A stretch of DNA of 64,000 nucleotides from Facklamia lactis. GTDB taxonomy: Bacteria; Bacillota; Bacilli; Lactobacillales; Aerococcaceae. The notes under the pieces are model-generated. The model did no database searches, had not been told where the DNA came from, and worked only from the letters and a program-made list of their open reading frames with translations. Each line of letters starts with the position of its first letter. Positions within the stretch are counted from its first letter, which is position 1. Location of the stretch: positions 434,001-498,000 of the forward strand of contig NZ_JACBXQ010000001.1 of NCBI RefSeq assembly GCF_015863205.1, read 5' to 3'. The position numbers and the translations under genes were made by a program. Below are positions 1 through 7,938 of this stretch, piece after piece.

Positions 1-1359
1 GAATTGCTGGTAATATATTTCTGGTAAACCTGGTAAATGATTTTTTTCAATCTTGCGTTTTAAATTCCGCAAATCTAATTCATAAAGATCTAGATTAGAT
101 TTCGCTTCCTTCTCTCGTCCTGTCAAACCGGCTAATGATTTCACCAATTGGTTCTGTTTGTCTGAGATTTCTTCCACATTGCGTTCAATTTTCCGCATAG
201 TTGATTCAATATTTGTAAAGACTGCATGGTTCTGTTCAATGTCTTTATTAAGATCCTTAAACTTTTGATATTCTAATCGAATTTGATCAGTCAAGTCATT
301 TACCTGTTCGAGTTCATTGTTATGAAGGATATAAGATTGAGAAATACGATCTACTTCTATGCCTGCATATCGATTATTCTCGTTTACCCGTTCTATTTGA
401 TCGCGTAGCTGATTAATATGACCGTTCACATACTCTTTCGCCACTATTTCAGATTCCATCTGATCATAAAGCGAATTAATCTCACGTTCTGCCTTATCCA
501 TTAAGGTCTTAGCATCAGCTAAATCGGCATTCTTAATTTCATTCTTGGCATCATTCAATTGTTCCTGAATCTTCTCTATTTCTTCTGGAACATCAATATT
601 TTCAAAATTAAAGCGACTTGCTAGCATCTTCTCATAACCATCACGCAAGTCCTCTAACGAATCTTCATATTCACGCTTAATCTTCTCATACATCGCAGGA
701 ATTTTATCTAAAATTTCTTCCAAACTCGTTAAATCTGTATCGATCGAATCTAATATATCTTGACCTTCTAAGTGGTCCCCATTAGCCGTAAATTCATTGT
801 ATTTAGTGAAATTTAATTCTAAATATTGTAAGTTTTTCTCTAGGGTCTCGATAGCAGGACCATAGTCAAAGGAATGATTCATTACACTCTTACGAGCAGT
901 TTGGTATCGTTCCAATAGTCCTTCATAACGTTGTTGGTTATCACCTTCAGTTGCTAACAATTCGGTCAATTCTTCATGTAAGTTATGCACTTGAATTTCC
1001 GTTTCATCCAGAATTTCTCTGGCCTGATTCAAAGCATTCTTAGCCTTGACTAAATTCATCTGTTCAACAAACTGTTCTGAACCTACTAAGGCCGCTTCAA
1101 TTTCAGTAAACTGAAAATTTGTAATTGTCTGCCAAGTTGCTACTAAACTTTCATATTTACGCTTAGTCTGCCCTGATAGATTCATATTCTTAAGAGTAAA
1201 GAGCTGGTCTGCGATCGAAACGGACATCATATCATCTTTACGTTGTTCTAATTCTTTAATCTCCTTGTTTCGCTGCGTACGGAAAAAATAAATCAACCCA
1301 TACACGACGAGTACAATCACAACAATTAAGAATAAGATGTCTGTGAATTTTATACTCAT
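1..1359 (-). CDS. ezrA: EzrA, septation ring formation regulator (partial, C-terminus cut by window edge)
   Basis: The minus strand is open for 453 codons from an ATG at 1359 to the window edge, so the 3' end is missing (family proteins are about 570 residues). The start has a GAGGAG ribosome site just upstream. Residues about 7-24 form one membrane segment, followed by a basic patch and a very long, charged, heptad-rich region. This is the EzrA plan: an N-terminal cytoplasmic-side anchor and a spectrin-like coiled-coil arch. The N-terminal part of the arch (KRKYESLVATW and following) resembles EzrA closely. EzrA is known to bind FtsZ and limit Z-ring assembly and to link it to wall synthesis. 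It stands alone next to rpsD, as in many Firmicutes. Confidence 0.9.
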   Translation of the reverse strand, partial: MSIKFTDILFLIVVIVLVVYGLIYFFRTQRNKEIKELEQRKDDMMSVSIADQLFTLKNMNLSGQTKRKYESLVATWQTITNFQFTEIEAALVGSEQFVEQMNLVKAKNALNQAREILDETEIQVHNLHEELTELLATEGDNQQRYEGLLERYQTARKSVMNHSFDYGPAIETLEKNLQYLELNFTKYNEFTANGDHLEGQDILDSIDTDLTSLEEILDKIPAMYEKIKREYEDSLEDLRDGYEKMLASRFNFENIDVPEEIEKIQEQLNDAKNEIKNADLADAKTLMDKAEREINSLYDQMESEIVAKEYVNGHINQLRDQIERVNENNRYAGIEVDRISQSYILHNNELEQVNDLTDQIRLEYQKFKDLNKDIEQNHAVFTNIESTMRKIERNVEEISDKQNQLVKSLAGLTGREKEAKSNLDLYELDLRNLKRKIEKNHLPGLPEIYYQQF

Positions 1360-1431
1360 ACTTGTCTCGCTCCTCTACCGATTTTGCATATCTAAGCCAC
1401 AAAGGGCCATTTTAATAAATTATCAACTTTT

Positions 1432-1460
1432 ATTATAGCATTATCATCTTATCTTTGAAA
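1432..1460 (-). promoter_or_regulatory. Probable ezrA promoter
   Basis: On the minus strand there is TTTCAA, a 17-base spacer, and TATAAT (1432-1437), about 70 bases before the ezrA start. The -10 is perfect and the -35 is weak. Confidence 0.5.
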
Positions 1461-1513
1461 GTAAATATCTAATAGAAAGTTGACATTCTCAAGCATTCAG
1501 ACCCTTTATTGAC

Positions 1514-1542
1514 AAAAAAGGACTGGGAGTAAATCCCAATCC
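1514..1542 (-). terminator. Rho-independent terminator of rpsD
   Basis: On the minus strand a 9-bp stem (GGATTGGGA / TCCCAGTCC with one G-U type mismatch) with a 5-base loop is followed by TTTTTT. It lies about 25 bases past the rpsD stop. Confidence 0.85.
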
Positions 1543-1565
1543 AATCATTTTGTTGATCATTAAGA

Positions 1566-2174
1566 TTAGCCTAATTTGTTGTAATATTCTACGACCAAGG
1601 CTTCATCCACTTCAGCGTTTAATTCACTACGTAGAGGTAAACGTACTAAAGTTCCTTCTAATTTCTCTGCATCAAAGTTAACAAATTCTAAACGAGTCAA
1701 AGTATTCTCGATCGCTTCTTTGATGATTGAAAGATCACGTGAACGTTCACGAACAGAAATCTTTTGACCTGGGTCTACTAAGTATGATGGAATATCTACA
1801 CGCTTGCCATCTACCGTAATATGACCATGGTTTACTAATTGACGAGCTTGACGACGAGTAGTCGCTAAACCTAAACGATAAACAAGATTATCCAAGCGAC
1901 GTTCTAATAAGATCATGAAGTTCTCACCGTGTTTACCTTCACTCATTTTACCAGCTTTATTAAATAAAGTATGGAATTGACGCTCATTTAATCCATACAT
2001 GAAGCGTAATTTTTGCTTTTCGTTCTTTTGAATAGCATATTCAGATAATTTCTTACGACCTTTACCATGTTGTCCTGGTGGGAATGGACGTTTTGCTAAT
2101 TCTTTTCCAGTTTCTGTTAGGGAAATTCCCAAACGACGTGATTGTTTCCAAGATGGTCCTGTATAACGTGACAT
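1566..2174 (-). CDS. rpsD: 30S ribosomal protein S4
   Basis: This 202-residue protein has the full length and N-terminus ([10 protein letters not shown]) of bacterial S4. It binds 16S rRNA early in 30S assembly. The S4 RNA-binding domain spans about residues 92-155 ([21 protein letters not shown]). No cysteines are present, so it is the zinc-free (C-minus) form. An AT-rich stretch with a GGAGG ribosome site precedes the ATG. It is monocistronic: it has its own consensus promoter, a structured leader and a strong terminator. In other Firmicutes S4 represses its own mRNA by binding the leader. Confidence 0.98.
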   Translation of the reverse strand: MSRYTGPSWKQSRRLGISLTETGKELAKRPFPPGQHGKGRKKLSEYAIQKNEKQKLRFMYGLNERQFHTLFNKAGKMSEGKHGENFMILLERRLDNLVYRLGLATTRRQARQLVNHGHITVDGKRVDIPSYLVDPGQKISVRERSRDLSIIKEAIENTLTRLEFVNFDAEKLEGTLVRLPLRSELNAEVDEALVVEYYNKLG

Positions 2175-2340
2175 TAATAAATTCCTCCATTTAAATCTAT
2201 ATTGGAGTAAAATAACTGTTTAGAAAACCGAATGCGTGCAGTCCAACCTTCACCTTTTGCAGCCGCGGTTACTGGTATCGCTCTCTTAAGCTGTGAACTG
2301 TTGACGCGCTTTCTTTTTCTACGCTGCATTATTTTACACT
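2175..2340 (-). promoter_or_regulatory. rpsD 5' leader, possible S4 autoregulatory element
   Basis: About 165 bases lie between the predicted rpsD transcription start and its ATG. They are GC-richer than the flanking sequence and carry CCGCGG and several short complementary blocks. A structured S4-binding leader is known for Bacillus rpsD. I infer the same role from position and length but did not fold it. Confidence 0.4.
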
Positions 2341-2346
2341 TAGTCT

Positions 2347-2374
2347 ATTATACAGGTAATTCTGCTTTCGTCAA
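2347..2374 (-). promoter_or_regulatory. rpsD promoter
   Basis: On the minus strand, TTGACG (2369-2374), a 16-base spacer and TATAAT (2347-2352) form a near-consensus sigma-A promoter upstream of the rpsD leader. Confidence 0.8.
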
Positions 2375-2385
2375 GCCTATCTTAT

Positions 2386-3060
2386 CTAATGAGAAGGTTT
2401 AAAAGTTTCGGTATGAATTGTATGAGTGCGACGAGGCAAGGCTTCAACTAGCTGAGGATCATGCGTAATAATTAAGATCATCATCCCTTGATCTGCTAAT
2501 TGGGTCAATAAGTCGGCCATCTTCTGTACAGACTGGGCATCCAAAGCCGAGGTTGGTTCGTCAAAACACAATAAAATCGGCTCCAACATCATCGCTCGTG
2601 CAATAGCGACCCTTTGTTTTTGACCACCCGATAATTGGCCCGGCATAAAATCTACCTTGTCAGATAAACCCATCTTTTGTAATAAATCTTCAGCCTTCTT
2701 GCAGTTTAAATCTTGATTTCCCCCACCACTTGCTTGAACTGGTAACAATAAATTATCCAGAACCGTCAAATTAGGAAAAAGTTGAAAATCTTGAAAAACC
2801 AATCCCAACTGTTGCTGATAAGCTTTGATTTCTTTCGGACTTGCGTAATGCCCCTTTCTCATTAGAGCATAACCACCTAAGGAGATATCACCTTGGTCTG
2901 CCGATTCCAGGTAATTTAAAATCCTTAGAAAAGTGGTCTTACCTGAACCAGACGCTCCAATTATCAGTGTAATGTCTCCTGGTTCCATTTTTAAATCAAA
3001 CTGATCAATGAGAGGGTCAGACCCAAATTGCTTACTTAGCTGACTCACTTGTAATGACAT
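2386..3060 (-). CDS. Polar amino-acid ABC transporter, ATP-binding subunit
   Basis: This is a 224-residue ATPase of the GlnQ/HisP type that powers amino-acid uptake. Walker A is GASGSGKTT (residues 35-43), the signature is LSGGQ (143-147), and Walker B is LLCFDE (163-168) followed by the D-loop SALD. The reading frame stays open 14 codons further upstream. The ATG at 3060 is preferred because GGAGGG sits 5 bases before it and the upstream permease ends at 3062. It is the last gene of a binding protein-permease-ATPase operon behind a T-box leader, so uptake is probably tuned to one uncharged tRNA. Confidence 0.9.
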   Translation of the reverse strand: MSLQVSQLSKQFGSDPLIDQFDLKMEPGDITLIIGASGSGKTTFLRILNYLESADQGDISLGGYALMRKGHYASPKEIKAYQQQLGLVFQDFQLFPNLTVLDNLLLPVQASGGGNQDLNCKKAEDLLQKMGLSDKVDFMPGQLSGGQKQRVAIARAMMLEPILLCFDEPTSALDAQSVQKMADLLTQLADQGMMILIITHDPQLVEALPRRTHTIHTETFKPSH

Positions 3061-3061
3061 C

Positions 3062-3712
3062 TTATCCCTCCTTACTTCTTGTGTAGTCCACACGTTTCTC
3101 AATGAGCCTTAGTCCCCAAGTCGCGACGGCCGTCATGCCCAGATAAAGGAATCCGACATAAACAAAAGGAATTAAACTTGCTGTTTGATTCGATAAAGTT
3201 CGACCTACTTTTAAAAGCTCTTCCAAACCTAGCACATAAATTAAGGAAGTATCTTTAATCAAAGAAATAATCTCATTCCCAAGTGACGGCAAAATCGTCC
3301 GATGAACTTGAGGAATAATCACCTTTCTCAATCCTAACCAAGGATGAATCGATAGAACTTGGAGCGCTTCATATTGTCCCTGTGGAATTGACTGTAAGCC
3401 CCCTCGATAAATTTCAGCATAATAGGCAGCATAATTTAAAATCAAGGTGACAAGTGCAGCATTAAAACGATCAAAATTAATTCCCACTAAAGGTAGGCCA
3501 TAGTAAACAAACATCATTTGTAACAAAAGAGGTGTCCCCCTAAACACAACAATATACATACGAATCAGGAGTTGAAGCACTTTCGGACTAAAATAATCTA
3601 TCAAAGATATCACAAGTCCCAAAGGAATACTCAACACAAGCGTCCAGGCAAAAAACAACATTGTTGTCTGAAGCCCCTCTAATAATGGGGGTAACATCCT
3701 TGCTAAATCCAT
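3062..3712 (-). CDS. Polar amino-acid ABC transporter, permease subunit
   Basis: This 216-residue membrane protein has about five hydrophobic spans and belongs to the HisM/GlnP permease family. Typical family blocks are FRGTPLLLQ (about residues 58-66) and the YYAEIYRGG block near residue 97. The EAA-type coupling loop (EALQVL...GLRKVIIPQ) contacts the ATPase. Its stop codon lies one base from the ATPase start, so the two are translationally coupled. The binding protein lies 21 bases upstream. Only one permease gene is present, so the transporter is presumably a homodimer of it. Confidence 0.9.
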   Translation of the reverse strand: MDLARMLPPLLEGLQTTMLFFAWTLVLSIPLGLVISLIDYFSPKVLQLLIRMYIVVFRGTPLLLQMMFVYYGLPLVGINFDRFNAALVTLILNYAAYYAEIYRGGLQSIPQGQYEALQVLSIHPWLGLRKVIIPQVHRTILPSLGNEIISLIKDTSLIYVLGLEELLKVGRTLSNQTASLIPFVYVGFLYLGMTAVATWGLRLIEKRVDYTRSKEG

Positions 3713-3733
3713 CCACTCTCTCCCCGTTTCTTT

Positions 3734-4543
3734 CTAGTTAGCTTGGTTTGGTTTTTCAATTCCAGCAAACCACTTTGCTTCAATGGCTTCCATTGTCCCA
3801 TCATCAATGACTTCTTTCAGAACCTTATTAAAGCTTTCAACAAAGGCTTGGTCGTCTTGTCTAAACCCAACCGCATAGTCTTCCGTTCCAAAGTGATCAT
3901 CTAAAGTACGATATTGATCACTCTCTCCCTGCTGCTCAATATAGTAGAGGGCCAATAACTCGTCAACCACAATCGCCTCGACACGACCATTATCTAATTC
4001 TGAGAACACCTCCACAAAAGTTGCATAAGTCACTGGTTCCCCTCCATCGAGACTTGCTGCAAAGTCAGACTCTCTCATCACTGCTTCATAAGAAGCGGAT
4101 TGCTCTTGAGTAGCAATTACTTTCCCAGCTAAATCTGCTTTCGATTGAATGTTCGAATCCCTCTTTGTCATAATCACTTGACGATTCTGGATGTAAGGAG
4201 CGGAAAAAGTCACCACTTCTTGACGTTCAGGTGTAACGGAATAACCATTCCAGATCATATCAATCTGTCCGGATTTCAACTCTGTCTCCTTCATTGTCCA
4301 ATCGATAGGTTGAAACTCATATTCCATTCCCATCCGCCCTAAAATCTCCTCCGCTAAATCAAGATCAAATCCAACATGATTACCTTGCTCATCTTTAAAT
4401 CCAAAAGGTGCAAACGTACTATCAAAACCAATTATGACCTTCTCATCTGGCTGAATTTCCGCCGCTAAATTTGAGCGTAAACCTGGTCCAAATAAGATAC
4501 TAAGTCCCACTACTACTAATACTATCGTTAATGCTTTCTTCAT
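3734..4543 (-). CDS. Polar amino-acid ABC transporter, substrate-binding protein without a lipobox
   Basis: This 269-residue protein is a type II periplasmic-binding fold of the SBP_bac_3 family. GFDSTFAPFGF and GFDLDLAEEI (about residues 38-70) and the YSVTPER motif are classic. The N-terminus has one hydrophobic stretch (about residues 4-21) but there is no cysteine anywhere in the protein, so it cannot be a diacylglyceryl lipoprotein. It is either anchored by an uncleaved helix or released. It is the first gene of the operon and lies directly after the T-box terminator. Substrate cannot be read from the protein; the T-box suggests histidine or aspartate. Confidence 0.88.
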   Translation of the reverse strand: MKKALTIVLVVVGLSILFGPGLRSNLAAEIQPDEKVIIGFDSTFAPFGFKDEQGNHVGFDLDLAEEILGRMGMEYEFQPIDWTMKETELKSGQIDMIWNGYSVTPERQEVVTFSAPYIQNRQVIMTKRDSNIQSKADLAGKVIATQEQSASYEAVMRESDFAASLDGGEPVTYATFVEVFSELDNGRVEAIVVDELLALYYIEQQGESDQYRTLDDHFGTEDYAVGFRQDDQAFVESFNKVLKEVIDDGTMEAIEAKWFAGIEKPNQAN

Positions 4544-4582
4544 TCTTATTCCCCTCTTCTTTATAACATTTCAACTTTTTTT

Positions 4583-4850
4583 AATAAAAAAATCCCTTAG
4601 TCTTAACGACTAAAGGACGTTTTTAACGTGGTGCCACCTTCTTGTAATATTATCTCACGATAATAAACTCTGCCAGTCTACTAGGGGTAGACTGAATGGG
4701 ATATCGACCATAACGCTCATTAGGTTATGCTTAATGAGTGTGTCGACAGGGAATGAAGCCTTGCTTTCCAGCTACCGCAAAGTCTCTTTCAACATTCGAT
4801 TCCTGTGTTTGCCTCATCATGCCTAGCACAACAACAACAAGTTGATTTAT
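4583..4850 (-). promoter_or_regulatory. T-box riboswitch controlling the amino-acid ABC operon
   Basis: On the minus strand the conserved T-box AGGTGGCACCACG (about 4627-4639) lies in an antiterminator: AAGG and ACGTT pair with AACGT and CCTT. It is followed by a terminator stem, CCTTTAGTC paired with GACTAAGGG, and then seven Ts. A long Stem I lies upstream. In the probable specifier loop (3' strand TCGACACA before CTCAT, about 4734-4747), triplets followed by A are GAC (Asp) and CAC (His). The 5' side of the loop lacks the usual AGUA, so the assignment is uncertain. Uncharged tRNA would stabilise the antiterminator and switch the importer on. Confidence 0.9.
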
Positions 4851-4857
4851 TAAGAAT

Positions 4858-4886
4858 ATGATAATAAAAAAAGCTATAAATGTCAA
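4858..4886 (-). promoter_or_regulatory. Promoter of the T-box/amino-acid ABC operon
   Basis: On the minus strand, TTGACA (4881-4886), a 17-base spacer and TATCAT (4858-4863) lie immediately upstream of the T-box Stem I. Confidence 0.75.
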
Positions 4887-4909
4887 CTATTTTAATTTTA
4901 TTTTAATAA

Positions 4910-5605
4910 TTATAACTTTCCAAGGAGTTCCACCACTATTTTAGCTGATATTCCTCCAGCCAATACTAAGAATTCATCAAAGTTCATGTTCGCTTCTTCA
5001 TCTGCTGAATCCGAAATACAACGAATAATCAGATAAGGTTTTTCTAACACATGACAGGCTTGAGCAATCGCCGCGGATTCCATTTCCACTGCTCGAACAA
5101 CCGGAAATTCTTTACGAATCGTTTCAATGCGAGCTTGATTATTAACAAATTCATCTGCCGAAGCGATTTGAGCCAGAATGGGTTCTAAACCTTGACGACG
5201 AGCAACTTCTTTAGTGATCTGAATCGCCTGACTGTCCGGATAGTATTGCTCCGGCATTCCGGCCATTTGCCCCTTCTTATAGCCAAAAGCTGTTACATCT
5301 ACATCATGATGAATGAGGGATTGAGCGATCACCAAGTCCCCCACTTTTAAACCAGGATCGACTGCTCCAGCAGTTCCCGTATTAATCACAAAGTCTACAT
5401 TAAATAACTCAACCAATAAGGCAACTGAGAGACTGGCGTTCACTTTGCCAATTCCGGATTGAACCAATACAATATTCTGCTGGTTCAACTGCCCTTGATA
5501 AAACACAAATTGGTACTTGTTTGTCACTACAACCTCTTGCATTTGCTGACGAAGAAGACGAATTTCTTCTTCCATCGCACCAATCACACCGATTTTTTGA
5601 TACAT
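4910..5605 (-). CDS. mtnN: 5'-methylthioadenosine/S-adenosylhomocysteine nucleosidase
   Basis: This 231-residue enzyme (Pfs/MtnN) hydrolyses methylthioadenosine and S-adenosylhomocysteine to adenine and the thioribose or S-ribosylhomocysteine, feeding the activated methyl cycle and AI-2 production. The family signatures are MEEEI near the N-terminus (catalytic Glu about residue 12), GTAGAVDPGLKVGD (about 78-91), AVEMESAA (about 172) and the catalytic Asp in CISDSADE (about 197). The length matches the family. It is the last gene of nudF-5618-mtnN with only 12 bases to its neighbour. Confidence 0.96.
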   Translation of the reverse strand: MYQKIGVIGAMEEEIRLLRQQMQEVVVTNKYQFVFYQGQLNQQNIVLVQSGIGKVNASLSVALLVELFNVDFVINTGTAGAVDPGLKVGDLVIAQSLIHHDVDVTAFGYKKGQMAGMPEQYYPDSQAIQITKEVARRQGLEPILAQIASADEFVNNQARIETIRKEFPVVRAVEMESAAIAQACHVLEKPYLIIRCISDSADEEANMNFDEFLVLAGGISAKIVVELLGKL

Positions 5606-5617
5606 TGTTTCCTCCTT

Positions 5618-6031
5618 CTATGCTAAAAAAGCAATTAACAAGACCATGACCAAAAGGGCCCCGACAATGATAATACCGTTGTTTAGAAAATGATCAATCT
5701 TAGCGGAATATTTAGCCCGTCTCTGCGGTGCCTGTTCGCTAGCCTCTTGTTCGATCGAAGCAGGATCCGCAAGAATCGAATCGTCTATTTCATCGACATG
5801 ACTTTCCTGCTGCAAATAAGCTGTTCCATAATGATCTTCCTCCCAATAGGCTTCTCTCCTATCCTCTTGCTCGTACCCCTCGAAGGAATCACTAGATTCT
5901 GAATCGATCGTATCCTCAACCTCACTCTCAAACAAATTTGATGCCACTTCTTCCTCATTGTTTTCCTGATAATTCACATATTCCTGATACTGATCTTGAC
6001 GTTTTTTTCTTCGACTTTTAAATAGTTTCAT
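5618..6031 (-). CDS. Acidic tail-anchored membrane protein of unknown function
   Basis: I do not recognise a family for this 137-residue protein. It starts with a strongly basic patch (KLFKSRRKKR, residues 2-11). It continues with about 90 residues rich in Glu, Asp, Ser and Gln that look disordered, and ends with one hydrophobic segment (residues 117-137) that runs to the C-terminus. This is a cytoplasmic, tail-anchored layout. It lies between nudF and mtnN (16 and 12 bases), a place where many Lactobacillales carry a small membrane gene, so it is very probably expressed. Confidence 0.75.
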   Translation of the reverse strand: MKLFKSRRKKRQDQYQEYVNYQENNEEEVASNLFESEVEDTIDSESSDSFEGYEQEDRREAYWEEDHYGTAYLQQESHVDEIDDSILADPASIEQEASEQAPQRRAKYSAKIDHFLNNGIIIVGALLVMVLLIAFLA

Positions 6032-6047
6032 GCTTAAAGCTCCTTTT

Positions 6048-6623
6048 CTAAGACTGATTCAGCCATACTTGTATTGCATAGAGCGTCTTTAAATCAATAA
6101 TTTGTCCGCTTTCCATTAAGTCTATCAATTCTTGGCGGCTAAAACTAATCCCTTCTACTTCTTCATCCAGATCTTGTTCAAGTGGCTGTTCGATTGGATA
6201 CAAACCCTCCGCTTCAAAAAGAGTAATCTTTTCATCTAAATAACCAGGTGAAACGTAAAAACTTGCTCCCTCTCGCCATGATTTAGCTTGGTAACCTGTT
6301 TCTTCTTCTAACTCTCTCTGAGCAGCGATCAGGGGATCTTCCAGCTTTCCTTCTACAATATCAATAATTCCTGCTGGAATCTCATACACATCCTGAGCCA
6401 CTGCCGGCCGATACTGCTTAACTAAGATCAGATGATCGTCATCCAATTTGGCTAATACGGCAACCGCAGGTAAGTGATGGATCATCTCACGAACCACTTC
6501 ACTCCCGTTCGGTAACTTAATCGTATTCGCATAAATCCGCATAATTGCTCCATCAAAAACTTCATCTTGCTTAATTGTCTGATTTTTATCGATAAATTTA
6601 ATTCCTTCAGGATTAATTTGCAT
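6048..6623 (-). CDS. nudF: NUDIX hydrolase, ADP-ribose pyrophosphatase type
   Basis: This 191-residue protein is a Nudix hydrolase of the NudF/ADPRase group, which cleaves ADP-ribose to AMP and ribose 5-phosphate. IPAG (about residues 86-89) and the Nudix helix end RELEEETGY (about 104-112) are present. The glycine of the Nudix box lies nine residues before the first conserved Glu rather than five, so the loop is longer than in the textbook motif. Metal-binding RE..EE is intact. It is the first gene of a three-gene operon and has its own promoter. Confidence 0.9.
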   Translation of the reverse strand: MQINPEGIKFIDKNQTIKQDEVFDGAIMRIYANTIKLPNGSEVVREMIHHLPAVAVLAKLDDDHLILVKQYRPAVAQDVYEIPAGIIDIVEGKLEDPLIAAQRELEEETGYQAKSWREGASFYVSPGYLDEKITLFEAEGLYPIEQPLEQDLDEEVEGISFSRQELIDLMESGQIIDLKTLYAIQVWLNQS

Positions 6624-6648
6624 CCTAGCACACCCTCTCTTGGTTCAA

Positions 6649-6677
6649 ATTGTATCGACTCTTTAGAACCCTTTCAA
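6649..6677 (-). promoter_or_regulatory. Promoter of nudF-5618-mtnN
   Basis: On the minus strand, TTGAAA (6672-6677), a 17-base spacer and TACAAT (6649-6654) lie 26 bases before the nudF ATG. Confidence 0.75.
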
Positions 6678-6799
6678 GCCTATCCCCAATATTTCGCAAA
6701 TAATTCTATCTTTATCCCGATCTTAAGAATAGGCCTCAAGTCTGATTAGCCATAGACCCCCATATGTTATTCTATGAATAAGAAAAAGGAGGTAACATT

Positions 6800-7936
6800 A
6801 TGTTCGCATTTATCGGACCTGTATATCTAATCGTAATGGGCGCTTTCATTATAAAAGCCCTCATTCAATTTTACCAATTTGCCAAGCAATCAACTTCATT
6901 TTTAGAAATTTTTAGTCCTCAGATCAACAAACCAGTGGGAATTGTTCTCTTAATGTTAGTGGCCGCTCTGTTTACTCAAGGACTCTTTCTTCCACCTTAT
7001 ACCGCTTCTCTATGTCGCGGAGCCTTACCTGTAATTGTAGGAACTTATTTCTTATCGAGTATTTTCTATTTTATTAGAAAACAATCAGAGCGGTCTTGGA
7101 TTTGGCTCTTCTATTATTTAGGGCTCTTCTTTATTATCACGCTATCGATGGTCGCTACACTCGAAGATCCTACTTATCATCACTATTGGAACAATCTAGC
7201 TCATATGTTCTCCATGACCTATGCCATCTCAGGAGCGGTTATCGTATGTTCCACCATTGTAGGGGCGTTGGCCTTAATCTCTAAAAGAGGGCAACATCCT
7301 GCCCCAAGTTTTTCAATTGCTCACTATAAGCAAAAACCTAAACGAAATCTAATGGCTCATTATCAAGAAGCTGGCCTATCCAAACATGAAATCGAATCTT
7401 TCCGTCAGCAAATGGCCATTAGTCGTGACCATATCAATCGTATCGACCATAATTTCCAACTGACTGCTAAGATGCGTGCCATTGAAATTCGTCATAATGT
7501 CGTTAAAGTCTCACAGAATTATTTCAAAGATATTGTCGAAGAGCCTCAGCGTCAGCTAGCTGCTTCAAACTTCTTATTAACGCTCTTGCCGCAACTAGAT
7601 GATCTCTTAGAAAAATATAACGAAATCAATGCTCATGTGGCTAAGAATAAACAGACTTATCTCATTCTTGAAAAGAGTGCTCAAACTATTGATCAAATTA
7701 GCCAAGAAATTGTGGAGGACTATATCGCCTTCCATGAAGAAGCCTATCAGGAATTAGAAGATGGACTCAAGTTAGCCGATCGTACCCTTAAACGAGGCGA
7801 TCAATCAAACTCAGAAGAAGAAACCACATGGACAAAAACGACACCTGCTAGTTCCCTAATGTCCGACTATTTTGATGACGATCCTTTTGATGCCATTGAT
7901 GCCCAAATTAATCAAGAAGATAGTAAAGGAGAATAA
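6800..7936 (+). CDS. xpaC: XpaC-like membrane protein (5-bromo-4-chloroindolyl phosphate hydrolysis family)
   Basis: This 378-residue protein has about four membrane segments in its first 155 residues, then a long soluble, helix-rich domain (about 185-335) and an acidic tail. The pairing with telA directly downstream (2 bases) is the conserved xpaC-telA arrangement. The family is named after a Bacillus gene linked to hydrolysis of an indolyl phosphate dye; its real role is not known, though membrane stress and tellurite or antimicrobial resistance have been proposed. A strong AAAAGGAGG ribosome site precedes the ATG. Confidence 0.8.
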   Translation: MFAFIGPVYLIVMGAFIIKALIQFYQFAKQSTSFLEIFSPQINKPVGIVLLMLVAALFTQGLFLPPYTASLCRGALPVIVGTYFLSSIFYFIRKQSERSWIWLFYYLGLFFIITLSMVATLEDPTYHHYWNNLAHMFSMTYAISGAVIVCSTIVGALALISKRGQHPAPSFSIAHYKQKPKRNLMAHYQEAGLSKHEIESFRQQMAISRDHINRIDHNFQLTAKMRAIEIRHNVVKVSQNYFKDIVEEPQRQLAASNFLLTLLPQLDDLLEKYNEINAHVAKNKQTYLILEKSAQTIDQISQEIVEDYIAFHEEAYQELEDGLKLADRTLKRGDQSNSEEETTWTKTTPASSLMSDYFDDDPFDAIDAQINQEDSKGE

Positions 7937-7938
7937 GC

